Under the pieces are notes generated by a model. It searched no databases. It was not told the DNA's origin and saw nothing but the letters and a program-made list of their open reading frames with translations. Made by a program: the position numbers and the translations under genes. This document shows positions 25,375-33,461 of a stretch of 50,386 nt of DNA, piece by piece. The stretch spans positions 1 to 50,386 of the forward strand of contig NZ_JAMOIL010000032.1 of NCBI RefSeq assembly GCF_023656415.1, in the 5' to 3' direction. Source of the DNA: Nocardioides bruguierae (GTDB taxonomy: Bacteria > Actinomycetota > Actinomycetes > Propionibacteriales > Nocardioidaceae). How positions within the stretch are numbered: position 1 is the stretch's first letter; each line of letters begins with the position of its first letter.

Positions 25375-26562
25375 TCAGTCCTCGGAGAGGACCTGCTGGG
25401 CGATCCGGAACGCCGTGTTCGCGTCCGGGACGCCGCAGTAGATCGCGGTCTGCAGGAGGCACTCCTTGATCTCCTCGACGCTGAGCCCGTTGGTCCGTGC
25501 GGCGCGCAGGTGCATGGCGAGCTCCTCGTGGTGCCCGCGGGCGACCAGCGCGGTCAGCGTGATGAGGGACCGCTGCCGCCGGTCGAGGCCGGGCCGGGTC
25601 CAGATGCTCCCCCACGCGTACTCGGTGATGAGCTGCTGGAAGTCCGCGGTCAGGCCGGTCGTCGCGGCGACGGCCCGGTCGACGTGCGTGTCCCCGAGCA
25701 CCTCGCGGCGCACGCCCATGCCTGCCGCGCGCACCTCGGCCCGGGTCATCGCGTCACCGGAGGGCTCGCCCACCTCCGGGGCGACCTCGCCCAGCGCGTG
25801 TGCCCGCACGAGCGCGGCCACGACCTCCGGCGCCTCGACGGGGGCGAGGTGGCCGACGCCGTCCAGCACCTCGAGCCGGCCGTCGACGACGCCGTCGGCG
25901 ATCTCGCCCAGGGTCGTCGGGGTGGTCACCGGGTCCTCGGCGCCGGCGACGGCGAGCACCGGTCTGCTGATCTCGCCGAGCCGGGCGCGGACGTCGAAGC
26001 CGGCGAGCGCGTCGCAGACGGCCACGTAGCCGCCGTCGACCGCGTCGGAGAGCGCGTGCAGCAGCGCCCCACCCGCCTCGGGCTCCTTCTCCAGGAAGCC
26101 CGGCCCGAACCAGCGCTGCGAGGAGCCGGCCACCATCGTCGGCGTCCCCGACGCGCGCACCGTGGCCATCCGCTCGCGCCAGGCCTCCTCGGTGCCGATC
26201 TTCGCGCCGGTGCACAGCAGCGTCGCGGAGAGCACCCGCTCGGGAGCGTCCAGCAGCAGCTGCAGTCCGATCGCGCCGCCGACGGAGTCACCGGCGTAGT
26301 GGAAGGCGACGGGGTGGATGCTGTCGGTCACCTGGTCCACGGTCTCCAGGACGGCGCCCGCCAGCTCCGCCATCGTCAGCGACTCCGGTGCCGAGCGGTC
26401 GTGGCCGTGTCCCGGGAGGTCGAACCCGACCACCTGGAAGTGCTCACCGAGCAGCACGGCCGCGCGCGACCAGAGCGTCGTCACCGAGGTGCCGAGCGAG
26501 GGGCCCAGCACGAGCAGCGGCAGGTCGGGTCGGCCTCCGAGACGGACGGCGGTGACGGACAC
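25375..26562 (-). CDS. pcaL: Fused 3-oxoadipate enol-lactonase / 4-carboxymuconolactone decarboxylase
   Basis: A 395-residue bifunctional enzyme. Residues ~1-260 are an alpha/beta hydrolase (LGPSLGTS oxyanion loop, nucleophile in GDSVGG, acid in AGAEDPVT, His in GVGHLAPVEAPE), equal to PcaD. Residues ~275-395 are a carboxymuconolactone decarboxylase domain (PcaC) with RQRSLITLTALVARGHHEEL and HLRAARTNGLS. Together they convert carboxymuconolactone to 3-oxoadipate. The PcaD-PcaC fusion is known in Rhodococcus and Streptomyces. GTG start follows GAGGAG. It lies 96 bp after pcaB in the same direction. Thiolase and CoA-transferase genes for the last steps are absent from the window. Confidence 0.93.
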   Translation of the reverse strand: MSVTAVRLGGRPDLPLLVLGPSLGTSVTTLWSRAAVLLGEHFQVVGFDLPGHGHDRSAPESLTMAELAGAVLETVDQVTDSIHPVAFHYAGDSVGGAIGLQLLLDAPERVLSATLLCTGAKIGTEEAWRERMATVRASGTPTMVAGSSQRWFGPGFLEKEPEAGGALLHALSDAVDGGYVAVCDALAGFDVRARLGEISRPVLAVAGAEDPVTTPTTLGEIADGVVDGRLEVLDGVGHLAPVEAPEVVAALVRAHALGEVAPEVGEPSGDAMTRAEVRAAGMGVRREVLGDTHVDRAVAATTGLTADFQQLITEYAWGSIWTRPGLDRRQRSLITLTALVARGHHEELAMHLRAARTNGLSVEEIKECLLQTAIYCGVPDANTAFRIAQQVLSED

Positions 26563-26658
26563 GTGGATCTCCTCGGTGCTCGATCGGGTTCTCTGGCCAT
26601 GCTGGCTGGTGAGCCTCGCTGGTGACTGTGGCGGGTGAGTCTGGCAGGCGTCCGCGGG

Positions 26659-27909
26659 TCAGCCGGACCGGTGCCCGGCACGGGCGAGCGCCTCGTCCAC
26701 CACGGCGTCGACGAGGCCGAGGTAGGCGCCGCCGTCCCGGGCACCGGGCTCGTGCCCGGCCACCGCGGCCAGCGTCCGCTGCTCGGCGGTGAGGTCCTCG
26801 TGCAGGTCGGCCGCCCGCGCGGCCATGGACTCGACCCGCACCTCGAGGCCGGCGAGCAGGTCGGTCGCGTGCCGGGCGGCCACGACGGTGCGCCGCAGCA
26901 GGTCGGTCAGGGCTGCCCACTCGGCGTGCCAGGCGCCGTCCGCGCGCTCCTCCACCTGGTCGGCGGCGGCGGCGTGGAGGGTGGCGGCGAGGCCGGGGGC
27001 GGCCAGCGCGGAGCGGCGCAGCAGGACCGCCGCGGTGGGGTTGGCCTTGTGCGGCATCGTCGAGGAGCCGCCGGTGGCGGCCAGGCCCAGCTCGCCCACC
27101 TCGGGCCGCACGAGCACGAGGACGTCGCGAGCCACCCGCCCCCAGGCGTCGGTGGCCGTGACGCAGGCGTCGCCGATCGCGGTGACCGGACCGCGGGAGG
27201 TGTGCCACGAGGTGGCGTCCGCCAGGCCGAGGGCGTCGGCGAACCGGGCACGCACGGCCAGCGCACGGGCCACACGCTCGGAGGCCTCGCCCGGCCCCAC
27301 GACCTCCAGCAGCCCCGACAGCGTGCCACCGGCACCACCGACCTGGACGGGGTAGCGCAGAGCGGCGAGCCGGTCACGCGCGTCGAGGACGCCCTGGAGC
27401 CAGCCCGCCGCGCGAGCACCGAACGTGGTCGGCACGGCCGGCTGCGTGAGGGTCCTGGCGGTGGTCACGGTGCCGCGGTGGGCGTCCGCGAGCGCCGCCA
27501 GCAGCGCCACCTGGGCGTCGACTTCCTCGGCCACGGCGACCAGGGCGTCGCGGGCCACCAGGACCAGCGCCGTGTCGACGACGTCCTGGCTGGTCAGGCC
27601 CCGGTGAAGCCAGGTGCGCGCCGGCTCGGGCAGGTGACCGCGCAGCTGACCGAGCAGGCCGATGACGGGGTTGCCCCCGCTCTCGGCGCCCTCGGCCAGG
27701 GCCCGTGGGTCGACCCGGTCGACCGCCGTCGTCCAGGCGTCGTCGTCCCAGGCGTCCGCCGGGGCCACGCCCGCCTCGACGAGCCCGCGCAGCCAGGTCT
27801 CCTCGACCAGCAGCAGCGCGTCGAGGTAGGCCCCCTCGCTCGCGAGCCGGCCCGCGCGGTGGTCGCCGGGCCAGAGCAGGGACGGGGCGGGGGTCTGCGG
27901 CACGCTCAC
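26659..27909 (-). CDS. pcaB: 3-carboxy-cis,cis-muconate cycloisomerase
   Basis: A 416-residue member of the fumarase/aspartase superfamily. The signature GGSSTMPHKANP is intact and includes the catalytic Ser loop, and the HRGLTSQDVVDTALVL block matches the second conserved region. It closes carboxymuconate to 4-carboxymuconolactone, the step after protocatechuate ring cleavage. Length is slightly below Pseudomonas PcaB (~450). The GTG start overlaps the pcaG stop by 4 bp. Confidence 0.93.
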   Translation of the reverse strand: MSVPQTPAPSLLWPGDHRAGRLASEGAYLDALLLVEETWLRGLVEAGVAPADAWDDDAWTTAVDRVDPRALAEGAESGGNPVIGLLGQLRGHLPEPARTWLHRGLTSQDVVDTALVLVARDALVAVAEEVDAQVALLAALADAHRGTVTTARTLTQPAVPTTFGARAAGWLQGVLDARDRLAALRYPVQVGGAGGTLSGLLEVVGPGEASERVARALAVRARFADALGLADATSWHTSRGPVTAIGDACVTATDAWGRVARDVLVLVRPEVGELGLAATGGSSTMPHKANPTAAVLLRRSALAAPGLAATLHAAAADQVEERADGAWHAEWAALTDLLRRTVVAARHATDLLAGLEVRVESMAARAADLHEDLTAEQRTLAAVAGHEPGARDGGAYLGLVDAVVDEALARAGHRSG

Positions 27910-28454
27910 GAGTGTCCCGGATAGGTCAGGAAGACCGTCTCCCCCTCGCCCTGGAGGCGGACGTCGAAGCGCAGGCCGTGCTCGTCCCGCTCGACCACGA
28001 GGGTGCCGGCGCGGTCGCCCACCGAGGTGAGCAGCGCGTCCGGCTCGGCCCCGTCCAGCGGCAGGTAGGCGCGGGTGAAGAGCCGGTTGAGCAGGCCGCG
28101 CGCGAACACCGTGACACCGAAGAACGGCAGCCCGCCGTCCACCGAGCCGGGCTCGAGGGTGGTGAAGGTGTAGCGGCCGGTGATGTCGGTCGAGGAGCGG
28201 CCGAATCCGGTGAAGGTGTGGCCGTCGCGGCGCATGGACCCGGTGCGCTGCGGCACGACACCGGCCGGGTCGGCCTGCCAGATCTCGACGAGGGCGTCCT
28301 GGAGCGGGGCGCCGGCGCCGTCGGTGACGGTGCCGTGCAGGAGGACCGCACCGGGGGTGCCGGGCGCGACCAGCTCGCGGTCGCCGTCGAAGGGCAGGGC
28401 GTAGTGGAAGAACGGGCCGATGGTCTGGCCGGGCGTGGCGGTCAGGGTGCTCAC
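27906..28454 (-). CDS. pcaG: Protocatechuate 3,4-dioxygenase alpha subunit
   Basis: A 182-residue subunit of the iron(III) intradiol dioxygenase. Family marks are TPGQTIGPFFHYALPF, a beta-barrel with LVEIWQADPAG, GFGRSSTD, and the C-terminal GLLNRLFTRAYLP and RAGTLVVER blocks. The alpha subunit lacks the metal ligands and pairs with the beta subunit encoded directly upstream. GTGA overlaps on both sides indicate tight translational coupling pcaH-pcaG-pcaB. Confidence 0.94.
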   Translation of the reverse strand: MSTLTATPGQTIGPFFHYALPFDGDRELVAPGTPGAVLLHGTVTDGAGAPLQDALVEIWQADPAGVVPQRTGSMRRDGHTFTGFGRSSTDITGRYTFTTLEPGSVDGGLPFFGVTVFARGLLNRLFTRAYLPLDGAEPDALLTSVGDRAGTLVVERDEHGLRFDVRLQGEGETVFLTYPGHS

Positions 28455-29215
28455 TGGTGGTCCTCCTCCTCGAGCGGGGTGCGGTGCGAGCCGGTGAGGA
28501 CGATGTCCCACCGGTAGCCCATCAGCACCTCGGGCACGGACAGGTCGTGGTCGTAGGTGGACACGAGCCGCTCGCGCGCCTTGGGGTCGACGATGGACTG
28601 GTAGATCGGGTCGAGCGCGAACAGCGGGTCCCCCGGGAAGTACATCTGGGTGATCATCCGCTGGGTGAAGTCCGTGCCGAACAGCGAGAAGTGGATGTGC
28701 GCCGGCCGCCACGCGTTGAGGTGGTTGCGCCACGGGTAGGGGCCGGGCTTGATCGTGGTGAACGAGTAGGTGCCGTCGTCGTCGGTCAGGCACCGCCCCA
28801 CGCCGGTGAAGCTCGGGTCGAGCGGGGCCGGGTGCTGGTCGCGCTTGTGGATGTAGCGGCCGCCCGCGTTGGCCTGCCAGATCTCGACCAGCTGACGACG
28901 CACCGGGCGGCCGTCGCCGTCCACGACGCGTCCGGTGACGAGCATCTTCTCGCCCTGGGGCTCGCCGCCGCGCTGGATGGTGAGGTCGGCCTCGAGCGGG
29001 TCGATGTCGCGCTCGCCGAAGCAGGGCGCCCACAGCTCGATGCCCTCGGGGTCGGCGTGGTGCGGGTCCTTGGTGGGGTGCCGCAGCAGGCTGGAGCGGT
29101 ACGGCGCGTAGTCGACCCGCGGCTGGGTCTCCTCGACGCCGGCCTGCTCGTAGGCGTGCGCGGTCGCGGCGATCTCGGCGTCGATGACGGCCTGGGTCTC
29201 GGGTTGCGGGGTCAC
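28451..29215 (-). CDS. pcaH: Protocatechuate 3,4-dioxygenase beta subunit
   Basis: A 254-residue catalytic subunit that opens protocatechuate between the two hydroxyls to give 3-carboxy-cis,cis-muconate. The four iron ligands are visible: Tyr121 (GGRYIHK), Tyr160 (PGPYPWRN), His173 and His175 (PAHIHFS). LVEIWQANAGGRY and DPSFTGVGR are conserved. GTG start follows a GGGAGA site. pobA lies 53 bp upstream on the same strand, so product of PobA passes directly to this enzyme. Confidence 0.95.
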   Translation of the reverse strand: MTPQPETQAVIDAEIAATAHAYEQAGVEETQPRVDYAPYRSSLLRHPTKDPHHADPEGIELWAPCFGERDIDPLEADLTIQRGGEPQGEKMLVTGRVVDGDGRPVRRQLVEIWQANAGGRYIHKRDQHPAPLDPSFTGVGRCLTDDDGTYSFTTIKPGPYPWRNHLNAWRPAHIHFSLFGTDFTQRMITQMYFPGDPLFALDPIYQSIVDPKARERLVSTYDHDLSVPEVLMGYRWDIVLTGSHRTPLEEEDHQ

Positions 29216-29268
29216 GGCGGTCTCCCTCGTCGTGCTGGGGCGGATAGGTCGGTGGTCGCGGGCCGCGG

Positions 29269-30441
29269 CTAGCGCTGCGGCCAGCCGGTGTAGCCCTCGG
29301 CCAGGTAGGCGGAGCCGGCCTCGCTGGAGGTGAGCCACTCCAGCTCGCCCAGCTGGCGACGTTCGTCGAACTCGGAGCCGTCGGCGGTGCGGTGCAGCAT
29401 CGTGGTCATCCAGTAGGAGAAGTGCTGGGCCTTCCACACCCGGGCCAGGGCGCGGTCGGTGTAGGAGTCGAGCGCCGCGGCGTCGTCCTTGGTCAGCGCG
29501 CGCTCGAGGACCTCGGCGAGCACGCGGACGTCGGCCAGCGCGAGGTTGAGGCCCTTGGCGCCGGTGGGCGGCACGGTGTGGGCGGCGTCGCCGGCCAGCA
29601 GCAGGTTGCCGTGCCGCATGGGGGTCTGGACGAACGAGCGGAAGGGCAGGACGGACTTCTCGATGATCGGTCCGGTCCGCAGCTCGAAGTCGTCGTGGCC
29701 GGCGGTGCGCGCGTGCATCTCGGTCCAGATGCGGTCCTCGCTCCAGGCGGCCGGGTCCTCGTCGGCGTCGCACTGGAAGTACATCCGCTGGACGGTCTCG
29801 GTGCGCTGGCTGATGAGCGCGAACCCGTGCTCGGAGCGGGTGTAGACGAGCTCGTCGGCGCTGCGCGGTGCCTGCGTCATGAACCCGAACCAGGCGAAGG
29901 GGTAGGTGCGGAGGAACTGCTCGCGCGGGTCGACCAGCGCGCGGCAGGCGCTGCGGGAGCCGTCGGCGCCGACGATCACGTCGGCGACGACCTCGGCGGC
30001 CGCCCCGTCGACGTCGGTGAAGGTGACGCGCGGCCGGCCGAGCGCGTCGTGCACCTCGACGTCGGCCACGCCGTAGCGCAGGTCGCCGCCGTCGCGGGTG
30101 CGGGCCTCGTGCAGGTCGAGGAAGACCTCGGTCTGGGGGTAGAGCCAGACCGACGCGCCGACGGCCTGCTCGAAGTCGACGTGGTGGTTCTCGCCACCGA
30201 AGCGCAGGTAGATGCCGCCGTGCCGGTCGCCGTCGGTCAGGACGCGGTCGACGCCGGAGTCCACCAGGAGCCGCACCGCGTCGCGCTCGAGGATGCCGGC
30301 GCGGTGGGTCGTCCGGATCTCCTCGTGGGTGCGGTGGTCGAGCACGACGGACTCGATGCCGCCCAGGTGCAGCAGGTGCGACAGCATCAGGCCGGCCGGG
30401 CCGCCGCCGACGACGGCGACCCGGGTGCGGGTGGTTCTCAC
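29269..30441 (-). CDS. pobA: 4-hydroxybenzoate 3-monooxygenase
   Basis: A 390-residue FAD monooxygenase that turns 4-hydroxybenzoate plus NAD(P)H and O2 into protocatechuate. It has the FAD motif VVGGGPAGLML (10-20), the GADGSRS motif (158-164) and GDAAHTVPPTGAKGLNL (284-300). Tyr200 and the SQR region match substrate-binding residues of the Pseudomonas enzyme. GTG start follows GAGGAG. First gene of the pob/pca block, with a palindrome about 100 bp upstream as likely operator. Confidence 0.95.
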   Translation of the reverse strand: MRTTRTRVAVVGGGPAGLMLSHLLHLGGIESVVLDHRTHEEIRTTHRAGILERDAVRLLVDSGVDRVLTDGDRHGGIYLRFGGENHHVDFEQAVGASVWLYPQTEVFLDLHEARTRDGGDLRYGVADVEVHDALGRPRVTFTDVDGAAAEVVADVIVGADGSRSACRALVDPREQFLRTYPFAWFGFMTQAPRSADELVYTRSEHGFALISQRTETVQRMYFQCDADEDPAAWSEDRIWTEMHARTAGHDDFELRTGPIIEKSVLPFRSFVQTPMRHGNLLLAGDAAHTVPPTGAKGLNLALADVRVLAEVLERALTKDDAAALDSYTDRALARVWKAQHFSYWMTTMLHRTADGSEFDERRQLGELEWLTSSEAGSAYLAEGYTGWPQR

Positions 30442-30538
30442 GTGGTTCTCCTCGCAGACGTGTCGGGCCGCCCGACCGGCGGTCAGGACCCACGCCCCGG
30501 AACGCTAGAGACCCACGTCACAGTCGTCCATGTCCGCC

Positions 30539-30553
30539 TTCCGCCCAGCGGAA
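30539..30553. promoter_or_regulatory. Candidate operator for the pob/pca genes
   Basis: TTCCGC-CCA-GCGGAA, a perfect 6-3-6 palindrome, lies 98 bp upstream of pobA and 78 bp upstream of the divergent receiver gene. Size and symmetry resemble IclR-family (PobR/PcaR-like) sites. No regulator gene is in the window, so the family is inferred. Confidence 0.45.
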
Positions 30554-30630
30554 TCTCGATGCGACTCGGAGCAGGGCGGACCTGCCCGCGGAGACCTCAA
30601 CCCTGCAGGCCACCTGCCGAACTGGAGCAC

Positions 30631-31032
30631 GTGGCCCGCATCCTGATCTCCGAGTCGGACGACGACCTGCGTCTCGTCCTGCGGGTCCTGCTGCACCGCG
30701 AGGGGCACCAGGTGCTCGAGGCCCGCGACGGCCGCGAGGCCCTGCGCCTGCTGCTGACCGAGACCGTGGACCTGGCCGTCGTCGAGATCGGGCTGACCCA
30801 GCTCGACGGGCACGACGTCCTGCGCACGGTCCGCGACCAGCAGCCGACCGGGCGCCCCACGCTGGTCGCCCTCTACGGCCTCGGCGACCTGCTGCGCGAC
30901 CGCGGCGTCCGGCAGGCCTACGTCAGCGGCGCCGACGACGTGCTGACCAAGCCGTTCGTCGTCGAGGACCTCGTGGACCGGCTGCGGATGCACCTCGACG
31001 AGCGTCAGGTGGCGGGCCCGCCGCCCTGGTGA
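30631..31032 (+). CDS. Receiver-like protein with altered phosphorylation site
   Basis: A 133-residue single-domain receiver. The acidic cluster (SESDDDLRL), hydrophobic core and Lys (LTKPF) are present. The position of the phosphoacceptor Asp holds Glu (LAVVEIGLTQLDG instead of LxxxDxxxPxxDG), and the conserved Thr/Ser position reads Tyr (LVALYGL). It is therefore probably a pseudo-receiver that signals without phosphorylation, possibly locked in an active-like state. GTG start has CTGGAG just upstream. A canonical receiver gene follows 88 bp later. Confidence 0.8.
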   Translation: MARILISESDDDLRLVLRVLLHREGHQVLEARDGREALRLLLTETVDLAVVEIGLTQLDGHDVLRTVRDQQPTGRPTLVALYGLGDLLRDRGVRQAYVSGADDVLTKPFVVEDLVDRLRMHLDERQVAGPPPW

Positions 31033-31120
31033 GCAGGCCCTTCACACGATCTTCAGGGCCCCGGCACCGCGCGGCCGCCGCCACGCTCACCTGGGCCGCC
31101 GACGGGCCGATGAGCAGGAC

Positions 31121-31531
31121 ATGGGAAAGCTGCTCATCGCCGAGGACGACCAGGACCTGCGACTGCTCCTGCGGCACGTGCTGACCCGGGCCGGCCACGA
31201 CGTCAGCTCGGTCGCCGACGGCGACACCGCCCTGCACGCCTCCTCGGTCGAGCGCTTCGACCTGCTGCTCCTCGACGTGCGGATGCCCCGCCGCGACGGC
31301 GCGGCCGTGCTGGCCGCCCTCGCCGCCCGACCCGAGCACCAGCGCCCGCGCGTCCTGGCGCTCTCCGGGGTCACCGAGGAGGACGAGGTGGACGCGCTGC
31401 GCACGCTCGGCGCCCACGACGTCGTCCTCAAGCCCGTCGACCAGCGCGCGCTGCGCGAGGCCGTCTCCGCCGCTCTGGACACGCCGCGCCCGGGCTGGCA
31501 CGGGGACGACCTGCTGGCCGAGACGGCCTGA
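31121..31531 (+). CDS. Stand-alone response-regulator receiver
   Basis: A 136-residue CheY-like protein with all functional residues: acidic pair in LLIAEDDQDL, phosphoacceptor Asp (LLLLDVRMPRRDG), Ser (LALSGV) and Lys (VLKPVD). There is no output domain. Tandem arrangement with the altered receiver just upstream suggests duplication with division of function. ATG start with a GCAGGA site. The kinase partner is unknown. Confidence 0.85.
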   Translation: MGKLLIAEDDQDLRLLLRHVLTRAGHDVSSVADGDTALHASSVERFDLLLLDVRMPRRDGAAVLAALAARPEHQRPRVLALSGVTEEDEVDALRTLGAHDVVLKPVDQRALREAVSAALDTPRPGWHGDDLLAETA

Positions 31532-31576
31532 GCGCACCACCACGCCCGTTCCTCGCACATCGAGCACGAACAGCGC

Positions 31577-31582
31577 TATCAT
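31577..31582 (+). promoter_or_regulatory. Candidate -10 box of a leaderless transcript (ArsR-CDF operon)
   Basis: TATCAT lies 6 nt before the ATG at 31589, with no ribosome-binding site. The ArsR-type product would be expected to bind over this region. Confidence 0.5.
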
Positions 31583-31588
31583 CGCCGC

Positions 31589-31987
31589 ATGGCGATGAAT
31601 CAGGGGCTGGACGCGACCGCCCTCGCGGCCCCGGACGGCGCGGCCGACGACGCGGCTGCCTTCCTCTTCCACGGCTTCGCCGACGCGTCCCGGCTGCGCC
31701 TGCTGCGCCACCTGCTCACCGGACCGCACCGCGTGCGGGACCTCACCGAGCACGTCGGCCTCGCCCAGTCGACGGTGTCGCGGCACCTGGCCTGCCTGCG
31801 CGACTGCGGCCTGGTCGACTCCCGCGCGCAGGGACGCGCCTCGGTCTTCTCGCTGACCCACCCCGACCTGGTGCTCGCGCTGCTCGGTGCCGCCGACGAG
31901 GTCCTCGACGCCACGGGCGCCCCGTGCCGGGGCCACGCCCACCCCGACGCCCGCCCCACCGACCACCTCGACGGGGAGCCCTCGTGA
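31589..31987 (+). CDS. ArsR/SmtB family metal-responsive repressor
   Basis: A 132-residue winged-helix regulator. The DNA-binding core is VRDLTEHVGLAQSTVSRHLACLRDCGLVDSR followed by the wing (GRASVFSL). C-terminal Cys and His residues (PCRGHAHPD) and others could bind metal ions. It should repress its own operon and release DNA when zinc or a similar metal is abundant. The GTGA overlap with the CDF gene shows translational coupling. A -10-like TATCAT 6 nt before the ATG suggests a leaderless mRNA. Confidence 0.87.
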   Translation: MAMNQGLDATALAAPDGAADDAAAFLFHGFADASRLRLLRHLLTGPHRVRDLTEHVGLAQSTVSRHLACLRDCGLVDSRAQGRASVFSLTHPDLVLALLGAADEVLDATGAPCRGHAHPDARPTDHLDGEPS

Positions 31988-32910
31988 GCGCCGGGCACAC
32001 CCACGGTCACTCCCACGGCCACGCGCTGCCCGCGGACCACCGCGGCCGCCTCGCCGTCGTCCTCGCCATCACCTCCACGGTGCTGGTGGCCGAGGTCGTC
32101 GGCGCCGTCCTCTCCGGCAGCCTCGCGCTGCTCACGGACGCGGCCCACATGCTCACGGACGTGGCGGGGCTGGTGCTCGGCCTCGTGGCCGCGTCCCTGG
32201 CGCGCCGCCCGAGCACCGACACCCACTCGTGGGGCTGGCGACGGGCCGAGGTGCTCGGCGCGGCCGCGCAGGCGGCCGTGCTGCTCGGCGTCGGGCTCTA
32301 CGTGCTCGTCGAGGCCGTCTCCCGACTGCTGGACCCGGGCGAGGTCGATGCCGGGCCGATGCTGGTCTTCGGCGTGGTGGGCCTGGTCGGCAACATCGTC
32401 GGTCTGGCGATCCTGGCCGGCGCCCGCGGCGCCGACCTCAACCTGCGCGCCGCCTTCCTGGAGGTCCTCAACGACACGCTCGGCTCCGTGGCCGTGCTCG
32501 TCGCCGCCGGCGTCGTCCTGGCCACCGGGTGGCAGCGCGCCGACCCGGTCGCCTCGCTGCTGATCGTCGCGCTCATCGTGCCGCGCACGCTCGTGCTCCT
32601 GGGCAGCGCCGGCCGCGTCCTGCTGGAGGCGACCCCGCCCGGCCTCGACGTCACGACGCTGCGTGCACGACTGGGCACCCACCCGCACGTCGAGGCGGTG
32701 CACGACCTGCACGTGACCCAGGTGGCCACCGGCCTGCCGACCCTCACCGCGCACGTCGTCGTGGCGGACGAGTGCTTCCTCGACGGACACCTCGGCCCGC
32801 TGCTGGACGACCTCCAGTCCCTGCTGGCCACGGACTTCGACGTCGCGCACTCCACCCTGCAGTTCGAGTCCCGGCAGCACGCCGAGCACGAGCACGCGGC
32901 CCACCCCTGA
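31984..32910 (+). CDS. Cation diffusion facilitator (zinc/cobalt-type efflux)
   Basis: A 308-residue membrane exporter with six hydrophobic segments and His-rich ends (HTHGHSHGHALP and HAEHEHAAHP). The first metal site in TM2 is LLTDAAHMLTDVAGL (His and Asp present). In TM5 the usual HxxxD reads ExxxD (AFLEVLNDTLGSV), a substitution that could alter metal choice. A cytosolic C-terminal domain of about 80 residues follows. It exports divalent metal using the proton gradient and is controlled by the co-transcribed ArsR protein. Confidence 0.9.
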   Translation: MSAGHTHGHSHGHALPADHRGRLAVVLAITSTVLVAEVVGAVLSGSLALLTDAAHMLTDVAGLVLGLVAASLARRPSTDTHSWGWRRAEVLGAAAQAAVLLGVGLYVLVEAVSRLLDPGEVDAGPMLVFGVVGLVGNIVGLAILAGARGADLNLRAAFLEVLNDTLGSVAVLVAAGVVLATGWQRADPVASLLIVALIVPRTLVLLGSAGRVLLEATPPGLDVTTLRARLGTHPHVEAVHDLHVTQVATGLPTLTAHVVVADECFLDGHLGPLLDDLQSLLATDFDVAHSTLQFESRQHAEHEHAAHP

Positions 32911-33041
32911 CGCCCCCGCGACCGCCGGGAGCACGTGCGTACCGCAGCGTGAGCGAACCCACCTGCATGAAGACCGCGTGAAGGCGGTGTGGACGCAGGC
33001 CGGGGTGGGTAGGACTGCGGTGGCAACGGAGGGAGCCACTC

Positions 33042-33431
33042 ATGCAGCACCAGCAGCACCTGACCAGGACGACGGCCAGCGTCGGCGTCGCGCGGCACCA
33101 CCTGCGCGCGGCCCTCGCGGACGCAGGCGTCGGTGACCCGGTCGCCTACGACGCACAGCTCGTCCTCACCGAGCTGGTGTCGAACGCGGTCGAGCACGGG
33201 CACCCGGACGCCTCGGGCGAGATCGAGGTCGGCTGGACGATCGACCCCGACCGCATCGTCATCGACGTGCGGGACGCCGGCCCGGCACCGCGCATCCACC
33301 CCGGCCGTCCGACCCCCGACTCCACCCGCGGGCGAGGCCTGCTGATCGTCGAGGACATCTGCTCCTCGTGGCACGTCGAGACCGACCACGGCACCCGGAT
33401 CGTCGCCGAGCTGGCGCTCCAGGCAGCCTGA
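33042..33431 (+). CDS. HATPase_c protein, RsbW-type anti-sigma kinase-like
   Basis: A 129-residue GHKL ATPase domain. N box ELVSNAVEHG, G1-like DVRDAGPAP and G2-like RGRGLLIVEDI are visible. It lacks a HisKA domain. Small proteins of this type in actinobacteria act as anti-sigma factors or phosphorylate anti-anti-sigma proteins. No SpoIIAA-like partner is adjacent. ATG with GGAGGG site. It converges on the anti-sigma factor gene of the ECF pair. Confidence 0.8.
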   Translation: MQHQQHLTRTTASVGVARHHLRAALADAGVGDPVAYDAQLVLTELVSNAVEHGHPDASGEIEVGWTIDPDRIVIDVRDAGPAPRIHPGRPTPDSTRGRGLLIVEDICSSWHVETDHGTRIVAELALQAA

Positions 33432-33439
33432 GCCTGCAC

Positions 33440-33457
33440 CCCCGGGGCCGGCCGGGG
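33440..33457. terminator. Weak hairpin between convergent genes
   Basis: CCCCGG (33440-33445) can pair with CCGGGG (33452-33457) around a GGCCGG loop in the 30-bp gap between the RsbW-like and anti-sigma genes. It could end transcription from both sides, though the stem is short. Confidence 0.3.
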
Positions 33458-33461
33458 CCGC

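Noticed and set aside
26635..27924. Long open frame on the plus strand opposite pcaB, and similar long frames opposite ilvA, the chemotaxis receptor, pobA and the beta-helix gene
   Set aside because: They are mirror images of strongly biased G/C-ending codons on the coding strand. They have no start signals, no recognisable domains and low-complexity products.
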